Of a DNA stretch of 64,000 nt, positions 25,101 to 33,264 are shown piece after piece (positions within the stretch are counted from its first letter, which is position 1; every line of letters begins with the position of its first letter). Source of the stretch: JAVBNF01 sp031551725 (GTDB lineage: Bacteria; Bacteroidota; Bacteroidia; Bacteroidales; P3); NCBI GenBank assembly GCA_031551725.1, contig JAVBNF010000034.1:1-64000 (forward strand), given 5' to 3'. Below the pieces are notes generated by a model. It did not search any database. It saw only the letters and a list, made by a program, of their open reading frames with translations, and was not told the DNA's origin. The position numbers and the translations under genes are program-made.

Positions 25101-26671
25101 CCTTTACACTGAAAGGAAACTTTCAAAATCCGGATGTAAACGGTGAAATTTCTGCCACAGAGGGGCGTCTTTATGTCGACTTTACAAATACAGCATACCT
25201 TATCAACCGTTCAAAAATCAAAGTAAATTTAAAAGAAATTTCGTTTACAGAAATGGAACTTACCGACGAATTGAAAGGCACAAAAGGAAGTTTGACCGGA
25301 AAAATCAAACACGATATGTTCAACGATATCCGATTGGATATTGCAATTAAAGCTAATAACTTATTGGCTTTAAATACTGAAAAAATCCACAACGATTTGT
25401 TCTACGGTCAGGCCTATGCTACCGGAACTATGAAAATCACCGGTCCTCTCGACGATATTTTAATCGATATTGATGTTAAATCGGAAAAGGGAACGATTAT
25501 CACCATTCCGTTTAACGATAAGGTTTCAATCTCAGATAATAACTTTATTGCATTTGAAAAAAGAGTCGATAGCTCCGGTTATTTAGCCCAAAATATTGTT
25601 AAAAAAACCGAAAATTCAGGCCTTGGCATTAAAGTTCGCTTGAATGTCACACCCGATGCAAGTATTGTGATTGACATGGTTTCTCAAAATAGCGGCGGCA
25701 TTCTGAAAGCAAAAGGCAACGGCGATTTACGCATGGAAATCACAACTGCCAACGATTTTTACATGTTTGGCACTTATACTATTGATGAAGGAACTTACGA
25801 TTTCAACTTGCAAAACTTGGCAATGAAACGTTTCGAGATTCTCAAAAACGGAAATATTACATGGGCCGGAGATCCTTATACAGGAAAATTAAACATTGAA
25901 GCCATTTACAACACTCGTACCAGTTTATACCCCGTGCTTGCAGGCACTGCCGCTGTGGCTGTTGAAGACGATGACAAACTGAAACGCAAAACATCCGTTC
26001 AAAGTATCATTCAACTGACCGGAAGCATGAGCAATCCGGAAATTCATTTTGATATTGACTTACCGAACGCCGACCAAGAAATCAAAGAGATTTTCTTCAC
26101 TTACGTGAATAAAAACGATGAGAATGAAATGTTGAAACAAAGTTTTTCGCTTCTGGTTTTCAACATGTTTATGCCTGCCGGAAACAACTCCGTTTCGGCC
26201 ACCAGCATGCTTTCTTCGGGCGCCAAGAGTTCTACGTTTGATTTGATTTCATCGCAACTCACCGCCCTTATTGATAAAGTTGGAAATCTAAACATGGATT
26301 TAGGCGTTAGCTATTCGCCCGCGAGCGACGTGAGCGACAATTCGCAGCTGCAAGTTACCTTTGCCAAACAATTCGGCAATAAATGGAGTGTGGAAGGGAA
26401 CGTTGGTTATGCCAACAACACCAGTACCAATCAAAACAACTTTGTGGGTGAATTCAATGCTGAATACCGCTTATCCGAACGTTGGCGTTTTCGCGCGTTC
26501 AATCGTTCCAACGAAAACGACCCACTCAACGCAATAAGCGAAAGTTCATCCGCTTACACACAAGGCATTAGTGCCGCATACCGCAGGGAATTCGACAAAG
26601 TGATGGATTTATTTAATCCGCCGAAGAAAATAAAAATTTCAGACGAACATGACAATGACACCATACAATGA
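22139..26671 (+). CDS. TamB-like translocation/assembly protein
   Basis: 1510 residues. Inner-membrane-anchored, periplasm-spanning protein of the TamB/AsmA group, thought to help outer-membrane assembly or lipid transfer. One transmembrane helix near the N-terminus (FHSFVLAVLSLLLVCFLLL, about residues 12-31) is followed by about 1000 residues of repetitive beta-strand sequence expected to form a long hydrophobic groove. The conserved C-terminal DUF490 part has GTYDFNLQNLAMKRFEI and ends in a LGVSYSPASD/ VEGNVGYANN beta region. Start is the ATG at 22139. The 3' end overlaps ribD by 23 nt, so the genes are co-translated. Confidence 0.87.
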   Translation: MKKRAKIVWKIFHSFVLAVLSLLLVCFLLLTSPRVQTYLAQSFIKNLSEETGMQMSLNRIAIRFFEKKIDIDGLLIVDQHQKTLAKIDHLDAKIKSLSLSHLNFSRINLQRADVNLRIYKSDSVLNLDPIIEYFSGSGGGETPKFTVRCDLFSMRKSHFAYQDQNYMYSDNPSYLDYDDLDFKNLGIRAEKISIDEKFIIADIRKLTFTERSGINVKKFAAFVTASSDSVFVRRGYLQTAQSSVDFDVDLIHKSWADYLDFISNVQMKGNIHKARLAFTDLFYFAPQLDGMDATLAVNNANFKGTVDNLSVRNFDISTLHSTHFAGNIKLKGLPDIEKTYIEYEIADISTTRDDINAFKLPEGENIVLPEMLKNLGRIKVEGTYIGVWDDFHLNAEFLTDLGNFQSNFTMQRDSNARLSYDGNVSGNSADIGLLLSLKQNFQIENFSANLHGKGIELKTANMQFDFDVSHLAYQSYDFERFHLDGNMSGGKINATLNVANKSDSAYIHANLDLSKKDIALIADAQLYNINLGKLELTKDTSDLLTARISAHIDQLNLQKFAGSVHISKTKLNTADATYLMNSLLVKSYQTDSTQRETTIKSDFFDAVLQGHYNFTNFGEIVEDFNDFYLSNLSNKNKVPIVFQGKKTTKQPYDLHLNMDLWRTDGIVAYFIPKLNVSNGSNFTADFTVAENTIEVNFSGKSQKISFQGYDFSNWYINGITDSGTLYIQTGSEYLASSDSALILFDPLFKVDAFSNHINWDIAWGNSQDSTSDAHFNGFFAVHNPRLFELHITDVDLSIYQQQWEDVHESSILFDNGKIRFNNLSFIDKSSGSKREIAINGIVSKNSGDILEVSLSNVDLEALAFFTSQTGMDFAGVINGNVNFHEMLTSPYFVSNLIIKNFGVNGKTYGNGTLEATYEQDLDRIRCSFTINEAASSEFRTVTLRGFYFPRAKEKQLDFRVALADLDLSILKNYVSAFSSSLTGKASGTFTLKGNFQNPDVNGEISATEGRLYVDFTNTAYLINRSKIKVNLKEISFTEMELTDELKGTKGSLTGKIKHDMFNDIRLDIAIKANNLLALNTEKIHNDLFYGQAYATGTMKITGPLDDILIDIDVKSEKGTIITIPFNDKVSISDNNFIAFEKRVDSSGYLAQNIVKKTENSGLGIKVRLNVTPDASIVIDMVSQNSGGILKAKGNGDLRMEITTANDFYMFGTYTIDEGTYDFNLQNLAMKRFEILKNGNITWAGDPYTGKLNIEAIYNTRTSLYPVLAGTAAVAVEDDDKLKRKTSVQSIIQLTGSMSNPEIHFDIDLPNADQEIKEIFFTYVNKNDENEMLKQSFSLLVFNMFMPAGNNSVSATSMLSSGAKSSTFDLISSQLTALIDKVGNLNMDLGVSYSPASDVSDNSQLQVTFAKQFGNKWSVEGNVGYANNTSTNQNNFVGEFNAEYRLSERWRFRAFNRSNENDPLNAISESSSAYTQGISAAYRREFDKVMDLFNPPKKIKISDEHDNDTIQ

Positions 26672-27668
26672 TGAATTTCACATGCACGCCTGTTTCGAAT
26701 TAGCGGAAAAAGGCCTCGGTAATGTTTCACCAAACCCATTGGTGGGCTGCGTGATTGTGCACAACGGAGAAATTATCGGACAAGGATTTCATCAGAAATA
26801 CGGCGAAGCACATGCAGAAGTCAATGCAATTGCATCTGTAGAAAATAAAAACTTACTTCCGGAATCTACACTTTACGTGAATTTAGAACCGTGCAGCCAC
26901 TATGGAAAAACACCGCCTTGTGCCGACTTGCTAATCAAACATCAAGTAAAAAAAGTAGTTATCTGTAACATCGATAGCAATCCGAAAGTTGGAGGAGATG
27001 GTATCAAGAAATTAGAAAATGCCGGTATTGAAGTAATAACAGGCATTCTTGAACAAGAAGGCCGTTTTCTAAACCGCCGTTTTTTCACATATATTGAAAA
27101 AAATCGTCCATATGTTATTTTAAAATGGGCGCAAACACTCGATGGATTCATGGATGTGGAACGCCGCGAAAATGAAAAAATCAATTACTGGATTACCAAT
27201 CCGAAATCGCGCAACCTTGTACACGAATGGCGCACACAGGAAGATGCGATTTTAGTGGGTGCAAACACGGTGCTTAACGACAATCCGCAACTGAACGTCC
27301 GTTTTGCAGAAGGAAAAAATCCGGTGCGAATTGTTTTCGATCCACAAAAACAAATTCAAGATAAAAATTTGCATATTTTCGACGAAAGTCAAAAAACAAT
27401 TATCTATACCGATGAATTACAAAACGGAGGACTTCCTTTTGTGATGCAGGATTTACGTGAACGAAAGATTCAATCCGTTATTGTCGAAGGTGGAAAATTC
27501 ACTTTGGAATCCTTTATTCACGCCGGATTATGGGATGAAATGCGAATTTTCACCGGAAATAAGAAATTTGGAAAAGGCTTGACATCGCCCGTCATTCCGG
27601 ACATTGAGCCCAATAATATTTTTCAAATTGATGACGATGTTTTAAAAACATATTACTGCGAAGCATGA
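26649..27668 (+). CDS. ribD: Riboflavin biosynthesis deaminase/reductase RibD
   Basis: 339 residues. Bifunctional enzyme for the second and third steps of riboflavin synthesis. The N-terminal zinc deaminase has HAEVNAI and PCSHYGKTPPCA (residues about 50-85); the C-terminal reductase begins at RPYVILKWAQTLDGF (about 155) and has IVEGGKFTLESF. Length normal. It overlaps tamB by 23 nt and yigZ by 4 nt (ATGA), forming a tight three-gene operon. Other rib genes are not here, and no FMN riboswitch is visible. Confidence 0.94.
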   Translation: MTMTPYNDEFHMHACFELAEKGLGNVSPNPLVGCVIVHNGEIIGQGFHQKYGEAHAEVNAIASVENKNLLPESTLYVNLEPCSHYGKTPPCADLLIKHQVKKVVICNIDSNPKVGGDGIKKLENAGIEVITGILEQEGRFLNRRFFTYIEKNRPYVILKWAQTLDGFMDVERRENEKINYWITNPKSRNLVHEWRTQEDAILVGANTVLNDNPQLNVRFAEGKNPVRIVFDPQKQIQDKNLHIFDESQKTIIYTDELQNGGLPFVMQDLRERKIQSVIVEGGKFTLESFIHAGLWDEMRIFTGNKKFGKGLTSPVIPDIEPNNIFQIDDDVLKTYYCEA

Positions 27669-28273
27669 GCGAAATCGACGATACATATCGAACAATTGCC
27701 GCTCCATGCGAAGGAACATGCAAAGAGAAGGGAAGTAAATTCACGGCTTTCCTCTACCCTATTCAACATGAAGATGAAATAAAAAATTTTGTTCAACAAT
27801 TAAAAAAAGAATATTACGATGCGCGGCATCATTGCTATGCTTACATTTTAGGTGCTAAACAGGAAAAAGCCTATTCGAATGATGATGGTGAACCTTCGGG
27901 AACGGCAGGAAAACCAATACTCGGACAACTGCTTTCGTTTGAAGTAACCAATGTTTTAGCTGTTGTTGTGCGCTATTTCGGCGGAACGAAATTAGGCACA
28001 AGCGGCTTGATAACGGCATACAAAACCGCCACACGCGACGCCCTGGAACAAGCGGAAATCATCACAAAAAACATCGAACAAACATTTAAAATCGAATTCG
28101 ATTATTTGATGATGAATCCCGTTATGAAAATTTTAAAAGACGAAGATTTAAAGCCGTTTAATCAAAATTTCGATGTGTCATGCTCCTTATTTTTCAGCAT
28201 CCGCCTTCGCGACGCCGAACGCGTTAAAACGATGTTTGAGAAGTTGGAAAGCGTACATATTTCGAATTTTTAA
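27665..28273 (+). CDS. YigZ/IMPACT family protein
   Basis: 202 residues of the YigZ/IMPACT family, whose role (possibly in translation or nucleic-acid binding) is not settled. The signature is clear: AYSNDDGEPSGTAGKPIL followed by VVRYFGGTKLGTSGL (residues about 75-125). A small C-terminal ferredoxin-like domain follows. The start ATG overlaps the ribD stop (ATGA). Confidence 0.9.
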   Translation: MSEIDDTYRTIAAPCEGTCKEKGSKFTAFLYPIQHEDEIKNFVQQLKKEYYDARHHCYAYILGAKQEKAYSNDDGEPSGTAGKPILGQLLSFEVTNVLAVVVRYFGGTKLGTSGLITAYKTATRDALEQAEIITKNIEQTFKIEFDYLMMNPVMKILKDEDLKPFNQNFDVSCSLFFSIRLRDAERVKTMFEKLESVHISNF

Positions 28274-28282
28274 TTTCGGATT

Positions 28283-28309
28283 GTAGAGACCAACCCACGT
28301 GGTTGCCCG
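28283..28309. repeat. GTAGAGACC palindromic repeat
   Basis: GTAGAGAC followed by CAACCCACGTGGTTG, a palindrome of the dispersed REP-like kind, between yigZ and rpe. Confidence 0.6.
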
Positions 28310-28368
28310 TTTCAAGTTCCAAAAAGCACAGCCCATTAACAATTAACAATTTATAATTAACAATTAAT

Positions 28369-29013
28369 ATGATCGTTTCTCCTTCTTTTCTCTCGTGCGA
28401 TTTCGCAAATTTGCAATCGGAAATCGAAATGCTGAACAACAGCGATGCCCAATGGATGCACTGCGACATCATGGACGGGCTTTTTGTTCCCAACATTACA
28501 TTCGGACAACCTGTTTTAAAATGGATTCGCAAACATGCAAAAAAAACGCTGGATGTACATTTGATGATTGTGCAGCCGGAACGTTATCTGCAATCGTTTA
28601 AAGATGCCGGCGCCGACATCCTCACCGTGCAATACGAAGCATGCACGCATTTACATCGCACCATTCATGAAATCAAAAATCTTGGCATGAAGGCCGGTGT
28701 GGCCATCAATCCGCATACGTCGGTAAATCTGCTCGAAGATGTCATTGCGGATTTGGATATGGTGCTTGTGATGTCCGTAAATCCGGGTTTCGGCGGACAA
28801 AGTTTCATTGAACATTCGTATGAAAAAATCCGCAAACTACGCGCCTTGGCCAATGAACGCAACCCGAAATTGATTATTCAAGTCGACGGCGGCGTAACGC
28901 TCGAAAACGCACCTAAATTAATTGAAGCCGGAGCCACCGCTTTGGTTGCCGGAAACACGGTTTTCAACTCCGAGAATCCATCCGCAACTATCAAGAAATT
29001 AGCAGATTTATAG
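28369..29013 (+). CDS. rpe: Ribulose-phosphate 3-epimerase
   Basis: 214 residues, a TIM-barrel enzyme that interconverts ribulose-5-phosphate and xylulose-5-phosphate in the pentose phosphate pathway. Metal and active-site motifs are intact: SPSFLSCDFANL at the start, HCDIMDGLFVPN, DVHLMI, MSVNPGFGGQSF and VDGGVTLENAP near the end. Full length. It has its own upstream spacer with a repeat and a strong terminator at 29032. Works in the same pathway as the split transketolase at 32087/38012. Confidence 0.96.
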   Translation: MIVSPSFLSCDFANLQSEIEMLNNSDAQWMHCDIMDGLFVPNITFGQPVLKWIRKHAKKTLDVHLMIVQPERYLQSFKDAGADILTVQYEACTHLHRTIHEIKNLGMKAGVAINPHTSVNLLEDVIADLDMVLVMSVNPGFGGQSFIEHSYEKIRKLRALANERNPKLIIQVDGGVTLENAPKLIEAGATALVAGNTVFNSENPSATIKKLADL

Positions 29014-29031
29014 TTTATCTTCAACACAAAT

Positions 29032-29068
29032 AAAAAAAGTCTTTCAATGATACTGAAAGACTTTTTTT
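29032..29068 (+). terminator. Terminator of rpe
   Basis: A-run and GTCTTTCA pairing with TGAAAGAC and a T-run, a strong intrinsic terminator. A near-identical hairpin stands at 30387-30419, on the other side of ATPase copy 2. Confidence 0.9.
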
Positions 29069-29090
29069 ATTTACAACATAAATCTTCTTA

Positions 29091-29121
29091 TAATAATAAT
29101 ATGAAAAATATTTTATTATTA
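29091..29121. repeat. AT-rich palindrome before ATPase copy 2
   Basis: TAATAATAATAT with an imperfect mate ATATTTTATTATTA, covering the -33 region of the promoter of ATPase copy 2. A possible operator. Confidence 0.5.
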
Positions 29122-29134
29122 ATAAAAATCTTTG

Positions 29135-29142
29135 TATATTTG
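29135..29142 (+). promoter_or_regulatory. -7 box of ATPase copy 2
   Basis: TATATTTG, 16 bp before the ATG at 29159; it overlaps the upstream in-frame TTG at 29132, which therefore cannot be the start. Confidence 0.65.
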
Positions 29143-29158
29143 CAAAAAAAGAAGTTAT

Positions 29159-30367
29159 ATGTTCAGACAAGAAGAAATAGCAGCTGTTATAGATTTGCAA
29201 AAGGAACAATTCATGCAACAGGCAAATGAATTGAAGCGCGACTCACTGCCTCAAGTACCGATATTAAGCAGCTTCACAACAATCGTAACAGGAATCCGGC
29301 GTTGTGGGAAGAGTACACTTTTATTACAGGTTTTAAAATCAAAATACAAAGACGCTTTGTATTTTAATTTCGACGATATACGAATGGCCGGATTTGAAAC
29401 AGCTGATTTCAAACGTTTATTATCCGAAATATACCGGAGAAAAACAAAAGTTCTTTTCTTCGACGAACCTCAAATCATCCCTCAATGGGAAATCTTCATC
29501 CATCAATTATTACGGGAAAAATATACGGTATTCGTTACCGGTTCGAATGCTTCGCTTTTAAGCAAAGAATTAGGCACTCATCTCACAGGAAGGCATATAG
29601 ACATGGAGTTGTTTCCATTTTCATACAACGAATTCCTCAAATATAAAAAGCGAAAAGCCAACGCCAAATCGCTGCAAGATTACATGCGCCTGGGCGGCAT
29701 TCCCGAATATTTAAAAACCGAACGAAGTGAATATCTAATCAATTTGGCAAACGACATCATCGTGCGCGACATCGTTGTCAGGCACAACATCAAGGATGCT
29801 GATGCTTTGAAACAATTGGCTGTTTACTTATTCTCCAATGTTGGAAATCTGGTTTCAGCGAATAAACTTACCGGCATGTACGGCATTAAAACGGCTGCAA
29901 CATTTCTGGAATATTTCAATTATTTCAAAGATTGCTACCTCTTCGAATTTCTTCCGCAATTCGGTTATTCGCTAAAAGCACAGGCGCGAAATCCAAAAAA
30001 GATATACGCCATGGACACCGGGCTTATAAATGAAATATCCGGCGCTTTTACTGAAAACACGGGACATCTGTTGGAAAATTTAGTTTACCTGCATTTAAGG
30101 CGCACAAATAAAAACCTCTTTTTCTACAAAGGCAAAGGCGAGTGCGATTTTATCACAATTGAAAAAAACAAGGCAAAGTCTGCCATACAAGTCTGCCATC
30201 AAATAGATGATTATAATTTCGAACGCGAATACCGAAGTCTTTTAGAAGCCATGCAATTCTTCAAACTGAAAGAAGGTGTAATTGTTACCTCCAATCAAAG
30301 CGACACCTTCACAGAAAACGGTGTAACCATAAGGCTAATTCCCGCATACGATTTCCTTAACACTTAA
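29159..30367 (+). CDS. AAA ATPase with DUF4143-type C-terminus (copy 2)
   Basis: 402 residues, same family as copies at 486 and 49776, and closer to the latter (shared TGSNxxLLSxEL, HLTGR, ELFPFS and ECDF). Walker A is GIRRCGKST and Walker B is VLFFDEPQ. In the C-terminal nuclease-like region the pattern is ECDFITI then AIQVC, so the usual E-x-K is replaced by Q-V-C and nuclease activity is doubtful. I start at ATG 29159, preceded by AAAGAAG and the promoter box at 29135. The gene is enclosed between two near-identical terminator hairpins. Cellular role unknown. Confidence 0.87.
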   Translation: MFRQEEIAAVIDLQKEQFMQQANELKRDSLPQVPILSSFTTIVTGIRRCGKSTLLLQVLKSKYKDALYFNFDDIRMAGFETADFKRLLSEIYRRKTKVLFFDEPQIIPQWEIFIHQLLREKYTVFVTGSNASLLSKELGTHLTGRHIDMELFPFSYNEFLKYKKRKANAKSLQDYMRLGGIPEYLKTERSEYLINLANDIIVRDIVVRHNIKDADALKQLAVYLFSNVGNLVSANKLTGMYGIKTAATFLEYFNYFKDCYLFEFLPQFGYSLKAQARNPKKIYAMDTGLINEISGAFTENTGHLLENLVYLHLRRTNKNLFFYKGKGECDFITIEKNKAKSAIQVCHQIDDYNFEREYRSLLEAMQFFKLKEGVIVTSNQSDTFTENGVTIRLIPAYDFLNT

Positions 30368-30386
30368 AGTATTTGATTTAAAATAA

Positions 30387-30419
30387 AAAAAGTCTTTCAG
30401 TATTACTGAAAGACTTTTT
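30387..30419. terminator. Bidirectional terminator, ATPase copy 2 / M49 gene
   Basis: AAAAAGTCTTTCAG pairing with CTGAAAGACTTTTT across a 5-nt loop, between convergent genes. Nearly the same as the hairpin at 29032-29068. Confidence 0.88.
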
Positions 30420-30440
30420 CCATTCTTATTAAAAATCTTA

Positions 30441-32066
30441 TTACAAACCTACCACTTTTGCGCCTTGTTCAAAGCGGATATCGCGGGGGATGTTTGCACC
30501 GGCAATTTTATCCAAATCTGCTTGCAATGCAGGACGAATCACACTGTGCTCTTGGTTGTATTTCTTAGCGAAATCATAATCGCCGTCGCCTTCCACTTTC
30601 AAAATCAAAGCAGCCCATTCTTGCAACGCAATTTTCGATTTTTCAACATCTACATGGTATCTTCCATCTGCATTGCGTGTAAAAGCGCCTTTATCTTCAA
30701 AGAAATTATACGTCATCATATTGGCTTGACCGTGTGCACTTGCCGCACCAAAACGTACGGAACGCAAAATACCTGCAACATAAGTAATGTAGGCATCCTC
30801 AACCGTACAATCCGTCAACTCGCCGCTTTCAACCAAACGTTGAACCATAAACAAGCCCAAAATATCGGCTTTTGCTTCTTCCCATGCGCTGTATTGTTCT
30901 TTCAATGCTTGGCGCAAATTGCCTTTGCCGGTAATGGTGTTCTTGATACCCAAACCGTGTGCCACTTCGTGGAAAGTTACATTCGAAAAGAAAGCTTCGA
31001 ATTTCACATTCGGCAATTGTTGTTCTTCCAACACTTGTTGTGAAATCGGCAGCATGATGTTATCGAATTTCGCTTTCATTGCGTTTTTCAATTGCAAACG
31101 ACGCGAACCTTTTTCCAAATGTACACGCTCATCGTTCGGCAAGTTAATCGCAATCGTTTTGCTGCCCGAATTGCAATCGCCTGCGTAGTAAATTACATCG
31201 TAAACATTCAAATCGGAGCTTGTACCAGGTACTTCTTTTTTATATTTCGGATCGCAAGGCAGTTCTTTTTGAAGATCTGGAAGCATTTTGGTGTATTTTT
31301 CCAAACGCGCACTCCATTCAGGATTTTTAACCAATACAAAAGACTCATAAGCGGCTTTGTATCCAAACATTTTATCTTCGTAGTTTTCAATTGGTCCAAC
31401 CACAAAATCAATATTGCTTTGTTTCATATCCATCCAAGCCATGTCGCTGGCCAAATAATCGTCGGTTTCGAAAGCTTTGATGCGCAATTCCAAATAGTTT
31501 TTCAAACCCGGATCTTCGGCTAATTCCGCTGCTTTTTTCATCAACGAAATGGCTTTTGTGAGTTGTTCTTTGTATGCATCTTTATACCAAATCACATTCA
31601 ATTTTCCGGCTTCGTCGCGGCGGAGAATGGTGTAAAGACTTTCTTTATCGGCATTGTCCAACGCTTCGAATTCTTCTTTGGTCATATCCTGTGGATAGAA
31701 ATTCGCACCGGCCGGCTTGTTGCCAAAGCCCGGAACAAAAGATTTCAATGCATCCAAACGATCCCAAGGGCCGTAGTTGATCATTGCAAAATCTTTTATA
31801 CAAGGATCGGAAATGCTATCCAATACGGATTTATCGCCAAACGCCTGCATCCAGAAAAGTTCATCCATAATTTGCGCAACTTCCATCAAAATAGGAATCA
31901 TTTGTTTTTCCTTTTCGGAAAGGTGCGTGAAATCGGTTGTGAGTTTAACACTTTGGTATTCGTTTACTTTTTGTTGAAGTGCCGGATCGCACGCAACAGG
32001 CTTTTTACCGCCACAGGCCGAAAAAGCTACGGCAGCAGATAACATGATAATGCTTATTTTTTTCAT
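30441..32066 (-). CDS. M49-like metallopeptidase lipoprotein
   Basis: 541 residues with a lipoprotein signal (SAAVAFSACGG), so it is probably anchored in the periplasm or outer membrane. The zinc motif is HEVAHGLG (about residue 365) and, about 45 residues later, EEAKADILGL supplies the third ligand. This pairing, and the following LKEQYSAWEEAKAD layout, match the dipeptidyl-peptidase III (M49) family, except that classical members have the hexapeptide HExxGH while this has a pentapeptide HExxH, as in a minority branch. Expected to cleave dipeptides from oligopeptides, working beside the S46 peptidase at 1973. It is 20 bp upstream of the transketolase C-terminal gene's end on the same strand. 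Confidence 0.78.
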   Translation of the reverse strand: MKKISIIMLSAAVAFSACGGKKPVACDPALQQKVNEYQSVKLTTDFTHLSEKEKQMIPILMEVAQIMDELFWMQAFGDKSVLDSISDPCIKDFAMINYGPWDRLDALKSFVPGFGNKPAGANFYPQDMTKEEFEALDNADKESLYTILRRDEAGKLNVIWYKDAYKEQLTKAISLMKKAAELAEDPGLKNYLELRIKAFETDDYLASDMAWMDMKQSNIDFVVGPIENYEDKMFGYKAAYESFVLVKNPEWSARLEKYTKMLPDLQKELPCDPKYKKEVPGTSSDLNVYDVIYYAGDCNSGSKTIAINLPNDERVHLEKGSRRLQLKNAMKAKFDNIMLPISQQVLEEQQLPNVKFEAFFSNVTFHEVAHGLGIKNTITGKGNLRQALKEQYSAWEEAKADILGLFMVQRLVESGELTDCTVEDAYITYVAGILRSVRFGAASAHGQANMMTYNFFEDKGAFTRNADGRYHVDVEKSKIALQEWAALILKVEGDGDYDFAKKYNQEHSVIRPALQADLDKIAGANIPRDIRFEQGAKVVGL

Positions 32067-32086
32067 TCCAAAATTATTTTTCAGAT

Positions 32087-33043
32087 TTAGTTTTTACGTT
32101 GCAACGCTTTTTCTACCGTTTCGATGACACCGGCAGTATTTAAATGGAATTTATCCATCAAACCTTGCGGTGTTCCTGTTTCGCCGAAAACGTCGTTCAT
32201 ACCGAGCATTTCCACCGGAGTGGGAACGGTACGCGACAAGAAATTAGCCACGCTGTCGCCCAAGCCGGTTGCCACTTGATGTTCTTCGGCAGTCACCACA
32301 CAACGGGTTTTCAATGCCGATTTTAAAATAAGTTCCGTATCGAGCGGTTTGATGGTATGAATATTGATCAATTCAACGCTGATGCCTTTGGCTTCAAGTT
32401 GCTGGCAAGCCTCAACGGCCGGCCATGTCAGATGTCCGGTTACCACCAAAGTAACGTCTTTACCTTCGTTCAACACAATGCCTTTTCCAATTTCGAATTT
32501 CATGTTCGGATCAGTAAAATTAGGCACTTCGGGACGACCAACACGCAAATAAACCGGCCCTTCATATTCGGCAACAGCCATGGTTGCAAGTTTAGCCTGG
32601 TTGAAATCGCACGGATGAATCACACACATGCCGGGCAATGCTTTCATCATGCCCATGTCTTCGAGCATTTGGTGCGTTGCGCCATCTTCGCCCACAGTGA
32701 TGCCGGAGTGCGAACCAACGATTTTTACATTTTTCTTCGAATACGCCACCGCTTGGCGGATTTGGTCGTACGTACGGCCAACGGCAAAAGCAGCGAAAGT
32801 TCCGGCAAACGGAATTTTACCGCCGAGGCATAAACCGGCAGCCACGCCAATCATGTTGGATTCTGCAATTCCGGTTTGCACAAAACGATCGGGAAATTCT
32901 TTGACAAAGGCATCCATTTTAAGGGAGCCCGTGAGGTCGGCGCACAAAGCGACTACGTTCGGATTTTTACGTCCTGCTTCTAATAAGCCCGCGCCAAAAC
33001 CGGAGCGAGTGTCTTTTTTTTCGGTGAAAGAGAAAGCGTTCAT
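32087..33043 (-). CDS. Transketolase, C-terminal subunit
   Basis: 318 residues covering the pyrimidine-binding and C-terminal domains of transketolase (FVQTGIAESNMIGVAAGL, GEDGATHQMLEDMGMM, then the C-terminal LKTRCVVTAEEH). Together with the N-terminal subunit (38012) it would make the two-chain transketolase that moves two-carbon units in the non-oxidative pentose phosphate pathway. The halves are usually adjacent; here they are 5 kb apart, each on the minus strand, with three genes between. It has its own promoter at 33066-33073, so expression no longer depends on the N-terminal gene. The M49 gene follows after 20 bp. Confidence 0.9.
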   Translation of the reverse strand: MNAFSFTEKKDTRSGFGAGLLEAGRKNPNVVALCADLTGSLKMDAFVKEFPDRFVQTGIAESNMIGVAAGLCLGGKIPFAGTFAAFAVGRTYDQIRQAVAYSKKNVKIVGSHSGITVGEDGATHQMLEDMGMMKALPGMCVIHPCDFNQAKLATMAVAEYEGPVYLRVGRPEVPNFTDPNMKFEIGKGIVLNEGKDVTLVVTGHLTWPAVEACQQLEAKGISVELINIHTIKPLDTELILKSALKTRCVVTAEEHQVATGLGDSVANFLSRTVPTPVEMLGMNDVFGETGTPQGLMDKFHLNTAGVIETVEKALQRKN

Positions 33044-33065
33044 TATGATTTAATAATTAAAGATG

Positions 33066-33073
33066 CAAATATA
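33066..33073 (-). promoter_or_regulatory. -7 box of the transketolase C-terminal gene
   Basis: TATATTTG on the minus strand, about 23 bp before the start codon at 33043. Confidence 0.6.
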
Positions 33074-33207
33074 CGGAAAAAATTATGAATTAGGAATTAT
33101 GAATTAAGAATTATAGACAAATTATGCAATTATTATGGTAAATTGTTGTTTTTTTATAAAAATTTCATTTATCCGATATTTAATTTTACATTTTCAAAAA
33201 AAAGAGT

Positions 33208-33215
33208 TAACTTTG
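33208..33215 (+). promoter_or_regulatory. -7 box of leader element B and the FISUMP gene
   Basis: TAACTTTG. Transcription would begin near 33222, about 45 nt before leader element B, so the element is inside the 5' untranslated region of the FISUMP gene. Confidence 0.65.
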
Positions 33216-33264
33216 TCAAAATTTAAAAGCCACTTATATAGAAAAACAATAACTAAACATAAAT

